The notes beneath the pieces were generated by a model that saw only the letters and a program-made list of their open reading frames with translations, searched no databases and was not told where the DNA came from. The position numbers were made by a program, and so were the translations under genes. A DNA stretch of 64,000 nt from Kuafuiihalomonas sp039024635 (GTDB lineage: Bacteria > Myxococcota > Kuafuiibacteriia > Kuafuiibacteriales > Kuafuiibacteriaceae). Of the stretch, positions 44,940-54,106 are shown piece by piece (position 1 is the stretch's first letter; each line of letters starts with the position of its first letter). The DNA lies in NCBI GenBank assembly GCA_039024635.1, contig JBCCQA010000027.1:1-64000 (forward strand), written 5' to 3'.

Positions 44940-47140
44940 TCCAGGTCCGCGCTCACCGTCTCCAGCCCCGACGGATCGCGCTCCAGAACGAGGAGTTCAC
45001 TCCTGCGGTCGCCATCGAGATCCCGGCAAGCCAAAGCCACGGCCTCGCCTTCCAGCTCGAAGCGATCGCCCGGCGTCGCGAAGCCCCCCGCGCCGTCCCC
45101 TCGAAACACGAGCAGTACCTTGGCCCCGACCGTCACTGCATCGAGGGCACCGTCGCCGTCGACGTCGACCAGGCAGCCGTCCTGAGCCTGCACGTCCAGT
45201 CCACGCCGACGGCAGTGTCGGGGGTCGTCGACCGGGACAGAAAAAGCGTCTGATACCCCGGCCGTGTTGAGGACGCCGAAGCAGCCTCGGTCATCCTCAC
45301 CTTCCCTCACGAGGGGGCAGGCCGACGTGCCGCAGCGCGCCTCGCTCCAAAAGACGACGTCGAGTCGACCGGCCTCGCTCTCGCCGTCCAGCCGAGGATC
45401 GACCTGACCGAGGGCGAGCCGGTCCACGCGGTCGTTCACGAAACGCGACTCCCGATGGCTCCACTGCCAGCCTTGACCACCGATCAGCTCCAGTCGCCCT
45501 ACGCCCCCGACCACCAGGTCCTCAGACTCGAAGCGCGTGGCGCCTACGGCAAGATCCAAAGGCCGGGTGGGCGTGAGGAGGGGCCCGGCCGGGACCCACC
45601 AAGGACCCAAGCGACCGCATTCGTCTTCAAATGGGGCCGAGACCGACACGCCTGCACATTGCGCGGGGCTGGGCACCGGGGCCCGACAGGATACACCTTC
45701 CAGGGCGCAGCCACAGCGGGCGCCATCAAAGAGCCTGTCGGAGCCGACGTCCGAAAGCAGCTCGACCACCTGATCCCGGTCCTCGCAGCGTCCCGTCTCG
45801 GCCAGACAGCGCTCGCCGAAGGGGCAATCACAGGGGCTCTGACAGCTCGGAGCGGAACCGATCCGGCCTCGGAAGCCGACGGCGAAGCGAAGGGGAGACT
45901 CCGAGAACAGCGTCAAGGTTGCCGCCGTGGAGGCGGTCGTCGCGTGCCGCAAGGCGACCTGCCAATCGTCCGGCCCCCGTTCGAGGACGGCGAGTTCGGA
46001 CTGCTCGCAGCTGCAGGGGGTGCCGTCGCCTAGCGCGCATTGGCAGGCGCCTTCGGTGGGACAAGACACCGGCTGACAGTCGCTGCTCCGGGCGCTGAGA
46101 ACGGCCGCGCCTCCCTCGAAGCCGACCACGCCCACCGGTAGGCGCCCGAGCCCTCGGGCCAAGGTGGTGACTGTGCCTTCCTCTTCCAACAAGCCCGAGA
46201 CTTCGACCAGCTCCCCATGGCCTAGGAGCTCGTTCTCGGCCAAGGCATCGGGGAGCTCGCATCGCCCCTCACCTTCGCACAGGAGCACCAGCGCGCTCCG
46301 GGTCTCGGGTCTCAACGCCAGGGCCACGGGTCTCTCCGGGACCGCAATGAGCCCTCGGGCCTCCAGGCTGAGCGGCGCGAGCACCGTCAGCTCTATCTCG
46401 GCCTCGACCCCGGCTGTGAGCGACACCCGAACCCGAGCGACCCCCGTCGACGTAGCTCGGAAAAGGGTCGCGGCCTCTCCATCGACGCCGGTACGCAAAC
46501 TCGCGCGCTCGGCGGCCATCTCACCCAGCCCCCCAACGTCTCCTTCGACCGTGACCTCGAGATCCATGGCCGGCAAGCCGTAGCTGCGACGCGCCCCCTC
46601 CGACTCGGCGGGATCGTCGGCCCGAAGCGCCACGCGGATCGGCGTGGTCGCTCCGACTGACAATACCTCTCGGGCCGGCGTTCGAAGCTCGAGTCGAGTC
46701 GAGTCCGGGATCACGGGCGCGAGGTCCACGTTGGTTGAAGCCGAAGCGCTCGGTCCAAAGCCCGAAGCGCAGCCCTCCAAGATCACAGGCGCTTCTTCGG
46801 CCACGCTGCCGTAGCCCCTCACGTAGACGAGGGCGTCGCGGGCAGGCAGCCCTGACAGCCCGATGCCGTTGGCCCAGTCCACGGCGCACGGAGTGGCGTC
46901 GTCTTCGGCGCAACGCTCATCCAGCACGCGACGCTCTCCTGAAGCCGGAAGCTCGCCCAGGGCTGCAGTTCCCAAGAAGCCCTCAGCGCAGGTCCTCGGA
47001 ACGACGTCATTGTCGACCACCTCGATTCGAATTCGGCGGGTCGCCGCTCGCAGCTCGGCGTTCGGAAAGTTGAGGACGATGGACCGAGCGTCCTCGCCAC
47101 ACCCCAAGAGGACCAGTAGCCCCAGTACACGGCTCTTCAT
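44936..47140 (-). CDS. Large FG-GAP-type lipoprotein
   Basis: A 734-residue lipoprotein (lipobox LLVLLGCGED, Cys 14). It has beta-rich Ig-like regions (ATTPIRVALRADDPAE, STGVARVRVSLTAGVEAEIE), a Cys-rich segment (SCPTEGACQCALGDGTPC, SPCDCPFGERC) and C-terminal FG-GAP/VCBS-like Ca-binding repeats (DVDGDGALDAVTVGAKVLLV, CRDLDGDRRSELLVLERD). These repeats form propellers in adhesins and integrin-like proteins. It overlaps the next lipoprotein gene (ATGA) and the SPOR gene (ATGA). It resembles the upstream lipoprotein in design but not in sequence detail. Surface binding is inferred. Confidence 0.82.
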   Translation of the reverse strand: MKSRVLGLLVLLGCGEDARSIVLNFPNAELRAATRRIRIEVVDNDVVPRTCAEGFLGTAALGELPASGERRVLDERCAEDDATPCAVDWANGIGLSGLPARDALVYVRGYGSVAEEAPVILEGCASGFGPSASASTNVDLAPVIPDSTRLELRTPAREVLSVGATTPIRVALRADDPAESEGARRSYGLPAMDLEVTVEGDVGGLGEMAAERASLRTGVDGEAATLFRATSTGVARVRVSLTAGVEAEIELTVLAPLSLEARGLIAVPERPVALALRPETRSALVLLCEGEGRCELPDALAENELLGHGELVEVSGLLEEEGTVTTLARGLGRLPVGVVGFEGGAAVLSARSSDCQPVSCPTEGACQCALGDGTPCSCEQSELAVLERGPDDWQVALRHATTASTAATLTLFSESPLRFAVGFRGRIGSAPSCQSPCDCPFGERCLAETGRCEDRDQVVELLSDVGSDRLFDGARCGCALEGVSCRAPVPSPAQCAGVSVSAPFEDECGRLGPWWVPAGPLLTPTRPLDLAVGATRFESEDLVVGGVGRLELIGGQGWQWSHRESRFVNDRVDRLALGQVDPRLDGESEAGRLDVVFWSEARCGTSACPLVREGEDDRGCFGVLNTAGVSDAFSVPVDDPRHCRRRGLDVQAQDGCLVDVDGDGALDAVTVGAKVLLVFRGDGAGGFATPGDRFELEGEAVALACRDLDGDRRSELLVLERDPSGLETVSADLE

Positions 47141-49320
47141 CTCAGCACCGCGATCCGAAGGCTGAGTCCGCAGCGAATGATCGCCTCCTCGACGCCATCG
47201 CCGTCCGTGTCTCCGCTCGTGATCTCGAAGGTGCCGGCAGGGCAGCCTAGGTCCTCGGCGAAGACCGTCCTGGGAAAGGCCACCAGGTTCCCCCGACCGT
47301 CGCCGAGGAGGAACTCGATCGAAAGCCGGTTGATGAAGGCCAGGTCGAGGTACCCATCGCCGTTGAAGTCTCCCGCCTTCTGCGCGCGAATCCTGGGTGG
47401 TCCGACCACGGGCTCGGAACGAATGATGACGAATCGGCTGTGGGTCTGGGGACGGTCGAATCGACGAGGATCACCGTCCAGGATCGCCGGATCCGCGAAG
47501 AGGACGCGGCCCGAGCTGAAGCCGGACATCGCGACCAAGTCCGTCCCCTGGCAGCTGCTGCTCGCTTCACATCTCAGCGAGGCCGAGCCGAGTACCGGTT
47601 GGAACAAAGGTTCTCCCAGAGGTCGCGCCCCCCCGCACTGGCCGATGGGGTCCTGGGCAGAGCGAAGAGCGGGACCCTCTCCTCGCTGCCAAACCGTGTC
47701 ATCGCGGCCATCGGCGTCGAGGTCGGCGATGATGAAGTCGGTGGCGCCGAAGACGTTGAGATCACAGCGGCAACCACCTCCCGTTCCGTCGGGCGCGCCG
47801 TAGAAGCTCGAAGATCCTGCCACGCCTTGCGCACTGAGCAGGACGTCGAGGGTCCCGTCCCCGTCGAAGTCACCGCTCTCTCCGTTGAGCTCGAAGTTGC
47901 GAGGTTGATAGAAGCAGGGACACTCCGGCGGGCGGCAACTTCCTTCGATGCATGTCTCGTCGGCTTCGCAGACCTGGCCCTGCCCGCAAGCCCTCGACCC
48001 GCAGGTACAGGCCTCGCATTGGCCTTGCCCATCGGACTCCACGTACTCCAGTTCGGCGCCGGTCCAGCGGATGCGCGACACTTCGATTCGGTGGGTCGGA
48101 ACGGCGAAGGCCACACGACGCACCGCTACCACCTGGGCCGCCTCTGGACCTTCCCGGCTGAAGAGGTGTTCGACGATGTCGCCGCCCCGAAGCTCCAGCC
48201 ATGGCCCGGCTTGAAGGCTATCGCCATCTCGCTGCCAGGCCTGAATCCTATAGCGGGTGCCCGTCAGCACCCAGCTCGCGTCTCCTGGGAGCGCTGTCAG
48301 GCTGGCCGGAACCGTGATGTTGTCCAGTCGGTCGGCATCCAGGATCTCGTCAGTGCCGGCCAGAACCTCGACCGAGCGGCCAGCAACGCAGCGCAAGGAG
48401 AAGCGGATGGCACCGCTGCGCCGACCTGGAACCGACGCTTCGACCGTGGCTTCCTCCCCAGCGCGGCAGCCCTCGGTTGAAAACACCGGCCAAGCCTGAC
48501 CCTCCGAGTCGGTGGCGACCACCTGTCGCTCCGGCTGCACGGCGCCCGTGACGACTCGGTACTGCACCATGGCTCCGGAGAGGTCTCCCACCCGAGGGCA
48601 GGGATTGGGGCAGTCGAAGCAAAGGTTTCCCGGCGCGACGTCTTCGCAGAGGAGGGTACGGATACAGGCCGGTGCACCACGCTGACCCGCGGTCTCTTCG
48701 AGCAGGACGTCGCTCGAATTGCCGCAGGGTTCGAGCACGAACTCCTCGGGTGCAACGGCGCCCATGCGGAGCTCACGATCTGCGGGCTCGGTGCCCTCCG
48801 CACCGCCCACGAACGGGCAGGCGGCCTTGACGCGGGCGTCGAGCTCGGGGTCAGGGTGACGACCGGCCAGCGTCCGAGCGCAGTAGCAGCTTTGGAGGAT
48901 GGAGGCCTCTTCGAAGGCCGGGTCTGGGTCGAGATTCTCAGAGTCGACGACCTGGCCCACGGCCTCCACAAGGACAGCGATCACGCCCCACGGATTGTCG
49001 GCCGTCGCCCTTAGGGCAGGGAGCCGAAAGTCGGCGCCTTCGACCGGCAGCTCAGCCTCGAAGCGCCGGAGCACAGAAGGTGCGTCGGCCTGGGCAGCGC
49101 TGCCGTCCAGACGTCTGATGGGCGCGAAGGGACCAAGAGAATCGCAGGATGCGAAGGACAGCCCGACTTCGGCGTTCGCGGTCGGGTCGAGGACGGTCAC
49201 GACCAAGCTCGAGGCCGTGATCCCGTCTGGGATGACGATATCGAGGGTCTCCTCCGTCCCGCTACAGGACAGAAGAACCAGGGCGAGGCCCATGCCCCAC
49301 CCCGCTGGGAGGCCCGTCAT
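47137..49320 (-). CDS. Large FG-GAP-type lipoprotein
   Basis: A 727-residue lipoprotein (lipobox LALVLLSCSGT, Cys about 19). It is beta-rich at the N-terminus (SLVVTVLDPTANAEVGLSFA). There is a Cys-rich EGF-like block (CEACTCGSRACGQGQVC, CIEGSCRPPECPCFYQP), then four FG-GAP/VCBS-like repeats: FDGDGTLDVLLSAQG, ADLDADGRDDTVWQRG, DFNGDGYLDLAFIN and DTDGDGVEEAIIRCG. It sits directly after the 279-residue gene (stop and start abut) and overlaps the second FG-GAP gene by ATGA. The two genes look like a diverged tandem pair, probably cell-surface binders. Confidence 0.82.
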   Translation of the reverse strand: MTGLPAGWGMGLALVLLSCSGTEETLDIVIPDGITASSLVVTVLDPTANAEVGLSFASCDSLGPFAPIRRLDGSAAQADAPSVLRRFEAELPVEGADFRLPALRATADNPWGVIAVLVEAVGQVVDSENLDPDPAFEEASILQSCYCARTLAGRHPDPELDARVKAACPFVGGAEGTEPADRELRMGAVAPEEFVLEPCGNSSDVLLEETAGQRGAPACIRTLLCEDVAPGNLCFDCPNPCPRVGDLSGAMVQYRVVTGAVQPERQVVATDSEGQAWPVFSTEGCRAGEEATVEASVPGRRSGAIRFSLRCVAGRSVEVLAGTDEILDADRLDNITVPASLTALPGDASWVLTGTRYRIQAWQRDGDSLQAGPWLELRGGDIVEHLFSREGPEAAQVVAVRRVAFAVPTHRIEVSRIRWTGAELEYVESDGQGQCEACTCGSRACGQGQVCEADETCIEGSCRPPECPCFYQPRNFELNGESGDFDGDGTLDVLLSAQGVAGSSSFYGAPDGTGGGCRCDLNVFGATDFIIADLDADGRDDTVWQRGEGPALRSAQDPIGQCGGARPLGEPLFQPVLGSASLRCEASSSCQGTDLVAMSGFSSGRVLFADPAILDGDPRRFDRPQTHSRFVIIRSEPVVGPPRIRAQKAGDFNGDGYLDLAFINRLSIEFLLGDGRGNLVAFPRTVFAEDLGCPAGTFEITSGDTDGDGVEEAIIRCGLSLRIAVLR

Positions 49321-50160
49321 TCAACGACCCCCGGCGACGCGAGTGTCGACGACGAAGTCGATGTCGTCGCTGCCACCCTGGCTCAAGACCACGGCCGTAG
49401 CCACCCCCCCTGCCGCAGCCGCGCCGACGGTGGACCAAAACCACCACTTCTTGAACACGCTACGACTGCCTTTGGCCCGGGCCACGGTGAAGTTCAGAGG
49501 CTCTCGGGCCTCACCGAGTTGGGTCAGGGTGCCTTCCCAACGGTCCACGGCCCGAACGAAGTACTCGACTTCATAAGCCTCCGCGCCCCCGGGAAGGGCC
49601 AGGGCCGGTAGTACGACTGAGACCCGGTCGTCCGCCCTCGCCTTTACGGTCGTGAAGACATCGACTCCGTCTCTGCGAAAATAGACCTCGATCTCGTTCA
49701 CCAGGCGGAGCGGGTCTTCCAAGAGCACGTCGATGGAGAGGGGGGCATCGGGCAGCACGGTGGCCAAGCTTTCGTGCTGCAGGATGAGCTGTCGCTGGAC
49801 TCGAGGCACCTCCAGGGCTTCGTCGAAGCAGCTCTGGATCTTTGGGGGCACGTTCTCGGCCATGACGAAGTCGGGATCGAGGGCGAGGAGGATCTCGAAG
49901 GACCGCTGGCACCGCTCCCGCTCGTTGTTGACCGCGTCCACGAAGCCTTTGAGCCGGTAGATCTCGGCCAGGTCCCAGCGGCAGTTTCGTGTGAACTCGA
50001 CCGCGCGCTGGAGGGTGCGGGCGGCGCGGTCGAACTCCAGTCGCTCATACTCGTCCTTGGCGCGGCTCAGATGCGGGTTACCTCGACATTCGGCGTCGTC
50101 GTACTGGGCCCACGCCGAGCCCGAGAACAAGAGCAGTCCCAGAAAAGCCAGTCGCCCCAC
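49321..50160 (-). CDS. Exported TPR-like protein with C-terminal membrane segment
   Basis: A 279-residue protein with a signal peptide (LAFLGLLLFSGSAWA). Helical TPR-like repeats (LSRAKDEYERLEFDRAART, IYRLKGFVDAVNNERERCQR, LALDPDFVMAENVPPKIQ) are followed by a beta domain (SIDVLLEDPLRLVNEIEVYF, AYEVEYFVRAVDRWEGT). A C-terminal TM has the myxobacterial phrase KKWWFWSTVGAAAAGGVATAV. It heads the leftward surface operon and is divergent from the Cys-rich lipoprotein gene. Cys pairs in the N-terminal half (AECRGN, TRNCRW, ERCQRS) suggest an oxidising compartment. Confidence 0.78.
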   Translation of the reverse strand: MGRLAFLGLLLFSGSAWAQYDDAECRGNPHLSRAKDEYERLEFDRAARTLQRAVEFTRNCRWDLAEIYRLKGFVDAVNNERERCQRSFEILLALDPDFVMAENVPPKIQSCFDEALEVPRVQRQLILQHESLATVLPDAPLSIDVLLEDPLRLVNEIEVYFRRDGVDVFTTVKARADDRVSVVLPALALPGGAEAYEVEYFVRAVDRWEGTLTQLGEAREPLNFTVARAKGSRSVFKKWWFWSTVGAAAAGGVATAVVLSQGGSDDIDFVVDTRVAGGR

Positions 50161-50186
50161 GGCGAGAAGCTATCCCCGTCAGGACT

Positions 50187-50205
50187 GGCGGGCAACGGGC
50201 CCGCC
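50187..50205. promoter_or_regulatory. Dyad in the divergent promoter region
   Basis: GGCGGGC (50187-50193), five bases, GCCCGCC (50199-50205) form a 7-bp dyad in the 81-bp gap between two divergent envelope genes. It could be an operator. No -35/-10 pair stood out. Confidence 0.35.
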
Positions 50206-50241
50206 TGGCCTCGATGACCCTTCCTCGGCTAGTCTCGATCC

Positions 50242-51477
50242 GTGCGCGGCCTCGTCCTTCTCACATTCTGTGCCGCCAGCATCTCGGCCTGCCAGCTCCG
50301 CTGCGAAAACAGCTTCGACTGTGGCGAAGGGAGCTTCTGCTCTTCCGGGCGCTGCGAGACCGAGTGCTTCACGGACCAGGATTGCCGAGAACCCCCAGAG
50401 TGCCGGGACAATCCCACCGCCTGTCGTCCCAAGGGTCTGAGCTGCAGCGGCCTCGGCCGATGCGTGGGTGGCATCGTGACCCCAAACACCGGCTTCACCC
50501 CGGGGTTGGAGGGCGAGTTCATGGGGATCATCGACGGGTTCGACGCCCTACCGGGATCGGGAAGCGCCTTCATCGTCGACGAGCTTCAACTGGCCGAGAC
50601 CGGCGTGGGCTTCGACATCGACGGTGAATGCGACGAGCTCGGATGCATCGACAACGAAATCGGCGCCATCGGTCAGCTCTCCAACCGACAGATTGGCCAG
50701 GGTATTCGGGCCGGTGAGTCCTTGCTCCTCATCGAGCTCGCCGGCCTCGAGGACCCCTATCAGGGCAACGAACGTTCGATGACGGTCAAAGTCTACGGAG
50801 GCAGCGACGCCGACGTTCCCGCCAACCCCTCCAACAACTTCGAGCCTTCGGTCGAAGGGGGCGATTGCTGCGAGTTCCGGGTCAACCCACAGAGCCTGGT
50901 CGGCACCCCTCCCCAGGCCGGTGCCCGCTCCCCGGCCCAGATTGTTAGGGGACGACTGGAGTCCCTGGCCCCGGTGCCGGTTCAGGTCGTCATTACTTTG
51001 GGAACGCCGCCCCACCCCGAGCTGCGCATCGCACGCACCCGCCTCAAAGCGGTCGTGCCGGCCGACCTCAACCGTATCACCCAGGGCCTCCTCGGCGGCG
51101 CCGTCCCCATCCGCGCCCTCGCCGGCATCGAGAACCCGTACTGCCGGGCCGGTGACTCTGCCATGTGCCCCTCTACCGCCCCCGAAGGTTCTACGCTCGC
51201 CGACCTAGCGGCCGTCTTCGCCGGCGTCCGGGCCGACATCGATCTCGATGGAGACGGCGGTGAGTGCCTCTACATCAGCCCCGCCACCGGCGTGGTCGAG
51301 ACCTGCTGCAACGCGGTAGAGGGCGTCTGCCCCTTCACCGGACCCCAATGCGCTTCCTCGGTCGGCGTCCCGACCGGCCTCGACTCCTGCGCCCAAAATC
51401 CCGAAATGGCCGACGGCTACAGCGTCGGCATCCGCTTTACCGGCGTCGCCGCCAACATCGTTGGCGTCGCCGAATGA
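50242..51477 (+). CDS. Cysteine-rich surface lipoprotein
   Basis: A 411-residue lipoprotein from a GTG start, with signal and lipobox ASISACQLRC (Cys 17). An EGF-like cysteine block (CENSFDCGEGSFCSSGRCE, CFTDQDCREPPECRDNP) covers about residues 17-75. The rest is a beta-rich domain (LEGEFMGIIDGFDALPGSG, LSNRQIGQGIRAGESLLLI) with further Cys pairs (GGDCCEFRV, CCNAVEGVCPFTGPQC). No catalytic motif was seen. It is divergent from the leftward surface operon and convergent with the small lipoprotein gene (132 bp), and it probably shares a surface role with them. Confidence 0.8.
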   Translation: MRGLVLLTFCAASISACQLRCENSFDCGEGSFCSSGRCETECFTDQDCREPPECRDNPTACRPKGLSCSGLGRCVGGIVTPNTGFTPGLEGEFMGIIDGFDALPGSGSAFIVDELQLAETGVGFDIDGECDELGCIDNEIGAIGQLSNRQIGQGIRAGESLLLIELAGLEDPYQGNERSMTVKVYGGSDADVPANPSNNFEPSVEGGDCCEFRVNPQSLVGTPPQAGARSPAQIVRGRLESLAPVPVQVVITLGTPPHPELRIARTRLKAVVPADLNRITQGLLGGAVPIRALAGIENPYCRAGDSAMCPSTAPEGSTLADLAAVFAGVRADIDLDGDGGECLYISPATGVVETCCNAVEGVCPFTGPQCASSVGVPTGLDSCAQNPEMADGYSVGIRFTGVAANIVGVAE

Positions 51478-51580
51478 ACCACTCAACCCACCAAACACAG
51501 CCGGGCCCAAGTACGCAGGCGCAGTGAGCAGACGTAGGGTCGGCGAAGCCGAGCCCGAAGGAGCGAACGTAGGTGGGTGG

Positions 51581-51595
51581 CCCGGCCTAGCCGGG
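51581..51595. terminator. Possible terminator hairpin between convergent genes
   Basis: CCCGGC (51581-51586), CTA, GCCGGG (51590-51595): a 6-bp stem with 3-nt loop in the 132-bp gap between two convergent lipoprotein genes. It lacks a U-tract, so termination efficiency is uncertain. Confidence 0.35.
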
Positions 51596-51609
51596 ACCGG
51601 GACCCGCTG

Positions 51610-52158
51610 TCATGAACCGCAACCGTTTGCCGTGAACTCCTCTTGGGTGACGCAGAGGCAGCGGGCTTCGTCGGGTCGGCCGGTCTTCGCGACCGTATCT
51701 GGCTCCTCGGGATCTTTGCTGAAGGCCACGACCGGAATGGAGAGAACCTCCTGGCCCGGCAGATTCGTCACCACCTCGAGCTCCACGTAGTCCCAGCCCC
51801 GACTCTGAGGCTCCAAAAACAGCGAGACGGCGACGTCGTCCGGAAAGGGGATCGTGCAGGGCATCTCGGTGCTGCAGGTCTCACCCTCCGGTCCTTCAGC
51901 GCCCTGCAGGCTGAAGCTGTCTCTGAGGTCCGCCCGGAGCCGAACGTCCGAGATGACCAGGTCGTCTCGGCCCAGGCTCTGAATCACGGTGCCGACAGGA
52001 TTGCTCCTGCCCACGATGGGCAGCGGCGCCGTGACCCGACACAAAAAGGGAATCAGGGAGGCAGTGGGCTCGTCCCGTACCGGCTGGCGGACGTCGAGGT
52101 CTTCACCTCCACAGGCAGAGAGGAGAAGGAGGGTCGCAAGTGTGTTTCGCAGCTTCAT
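51610..52158 (-). CDS. Small lipoprotein
   Basis: A 182-residue lipoprotein with lipobox LLLLSACGGED (Cys about 16) from ATG 52158. Its beta-rich body (VGTVIQSLGRDDLVISDVRL, WDYVELEVVTNLPGQEVLSI) looks Ig-like, with Cys pairs (ETCSTEMPC and RCLCV) suggesting disulfides. It lies 10 bp downstream of the PPC-type lipoprotein gene and is the last gene of the five-gene leftward run. The function is unknown. Confidence 0.75.
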   Translation of the reverse strand: MKLRNTLATLLLLSACGGEDLDVRQPVRDEPTASLIPFLCRVTAPLPIVGRSNPVGTVIQSLGRDDLVISDVRLRADLRDSFSLQGAEGPEGETCSTEMPCTIPFPDDVAVSLFLEPQSRGWDYVELEVVTNLPGQEVLSIPVVAFSKDPEEPDTVAKTGRPDEARCLCVTQEEFTANGCGS

Positions 52159-52168
52159 GTTCAGTCTC

Positions 52169-54106
52169 TCAAGGGACCACGGTGCACCGCGTCGCATTTT
52201 CGCCACGTCCGTCATCGCAAGGTCCTCCCGCTCGGCATCCTCCGACGAATCGGAAGCGAATGCGATACTCGGCGGCCGGTGAAAGATCGTAGTCGTCGGC
52301 GCCGACTGAGCCCGCGTCCCGGACGCGAACGGCGAAGACCGTCGAGTCTCCGGGATCGCCGAAGACCACGTTGCAGTCGGGATTCGGAGCCAGCGCGCCC
52401 AGGTTCAAGGATTCGCTGTTGTCGACGTTGGGCGCCTCGGGGTTTGGAAAGTTGCACGGCGAGGGGTTCTGCATCGTTCCTGGCTGGTTGGGGCAGCCTC
52501 CTCCCGTCGAGGTGGGAAGGTTGTCGGAGCGGGCTCGCGGCACGTCGACGAACACCGAGTACTCGACCTGACTCGGACCCTCGACGTTGAACTCGACGTT
52601 CCACTCCCAGTCCCCGTTCTGGGGCGGATTGAAGTCGTCGCTCGGGAGGGGAAGGATGAAGTAATCCTCGTCACCGACGTAGCTGATGAAGCCACTGACC
52701 TCCTGGAACTCCAGGGTGGGAGCGGTGGTGCTCGTCAGCAAGGGCACGACCCGCCCATCATTGGGGTTGTTCGAGAAGTTCTCGCTGCCGTCGATGGTGT
52801 CGACGTCGAGCTCCCGGATGCTGAGCCGATACTCGCTCCCATCGTCGAAGTCGTTGTCTTGCCAGTCGTGGACCAGCACGTAATAGGTCCCGTCTTCGGT
52901 CAGAGGATGGGCCGTCCGACAAGAGCGGTTGTCGTGGCAGCTTGGCTGGGTGAAGGACCCATCCGTGAAGCGCCGCCGTGTCAGACAGCGGTCCTGATCC
53001 GTGCACAAGTCTTGCCCGTTCGGCCGGAGGATATCGAACTGGTACTGGATTTGGTTGCTCTCCTGAAGGGCCTCCAAAGCCACTTCCACCACCACCGGAG
53101 AGCCCGGAGACGAGCCGCTGACCTGGAAGCTGTAGTAGTCCAGGTCGGAGTTGGAGGCGACGAAGCCCTGAACAGTGTCGCCTAAGCTCAGGGCGGTCGC
53201 GGTCCCTGTGCTCTCGTTGGGTGCCGCCTCGTTGAGATCCGGATCCTGCAGAACGTTGAGGGCTATCGAATAGGCGGCCGTCGGATCCGATTCGCCGGCT
53301 TCGACCGGCGTCACGCGAAGAAGATACTCGCCGCCCTCGAGACCGATGGCCCGTCGCTGCTCCGGCCAGGCGCCCTCGGTCTCGATTCCGGTCGCCAAGG
53401 GCTGGTCTGGCTGCTCGGCCTGAAACAAGGACCACTGGAAGCGGATGCTCGCCGCTTGGCCCGCGCCGGTGGGCACGATTCGAAGGACCGCACCGTTCTG
53501 GAGGGTGAAGACGAACCAATCCTGATCTCCCTGGCTCGCGATACGTCCTCCCTGAATCGTCGTGTCCAGGGTGAGCGGCGCCGCAGTCGCAGGGCTGTCA
53601 TTAGGCTCGAAGAGGTCTTCTTGCGGAAGGAGCGTGACGGTCACGAAGTAGGTTCCGTCATCGTCTTGGTCGTCGTTGCCGACATCGCTCACGTCCAAAG
53701 CGTAGCTGCCCGAGGCCCGAGCCACGTACTGAATGACGAAGCGCTGCTCGTCGGCTGGACCACCCGTGTAGCGGCCCCCCGCCACCCCCATGCCGTCCGG
53801 CGCGAAAAGCGATGCCCGGAGAGTAACCGGGCTTCGGGTCACTTCGTTTTCGACCACGATGCTGATGATCTCGCCCTCGGAGGCGTCGAAGCTGAATCGA
53901 TCGACGTCACCGACCGGCGAAATCACCTCCGAGCTCGGGGTGCCGGCCACGAGCCGGCACACGTCGTTGTTGAGAGGGTCCGCGGGCGAGCCGCAGACGT
54001 CGGGAACACCTCCCGCGTCCGGGGTACCACCGGTCCCAGGACCATTGCTGGAAGTCTCGCCGCAGGCCGCCAAGAAGCCCGCCAGAATGACCAATCTCTT
54101 CATCAT
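52169..54106 (-). CDS. Multi-domain PPC-type lipoprotein
   Basis: A 645-residue lipoprotein (lipobox VILAGFLAACGET, Cys 15). It is built of several pre-peptidase C-terminal (PPC)-like jelly-roll domains, each marked by a DxFSFxAxxG- or DWFVF-type phrase: DVDRFSFDASEGEIISIVVE, GDQDWFVFTLQNGAVLRIVP, SDLDYYSFQVSGSSPGSPV and GDEDYFILPLPSD. Linkers carry FEPNDSPATAAPL and NEAAPNESTGTATAL, the usual PPC prefixes. Such domains are common on secreted proteases; here no protease is attached. Its ATG overlaps the stop of the VWA-TSP3 gene upstream (ATGA). Confidence 0.85.
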   Translation of the reverse strand: MMKRLVILAGFLAACGETSSNGPGTGGTPDAGGVPDVCGSPADPLNNDVCRLVAGTPSSEVISPVGDVDRFSFDASEGEIISIVVENEVTRSPVTLRASLFAPDGMGVAGGRYTGGPADEQRFVIQYVARASGSYALDVSDVGNDDQDDDGTYFVTVTLLPQEDLFEPNDSPATAAPLTLDTTIQGGRIASQGDQDWFVFTLQNGAVLRIVPTGAGQAASIRFQWSLFQAEQPDQPLATGIETEGAWPEQRRAIGLEGGEYLLRVTPVEAGESDPTAAYSIALNVLQDPDLNEAAPNESTGTATALSLGDTVQGFVASNSDLDYYSFQVSGSSPGSPVVVEVALEALQESNQIQYQFDILRPNGQDLCTDQDRCLTRRRFTDGSFTQPSCHDNRSCRTAHPLTEDGTYYVLVHDWQDNDFDDGSEYRLSIRELDVDTIDGSENFSNNPNDGRVVPLLTSTTAPTLEFQEVSGFISYVGDEDYFILPLPSDDFNPPQNGDWEWNVEFNVEGPSQVEYSVFVDVPRARSDNLPTSTGGGCPNQPGTMQNPSPCNFPNPEAPNVDNSESLNLGALAPNPDCNVVFGDPGDSTVFAVRVRDAGSVGADDYDLSPAAEYRIRFRFVGGCRAGGPCDDGRGENATRCTVVP

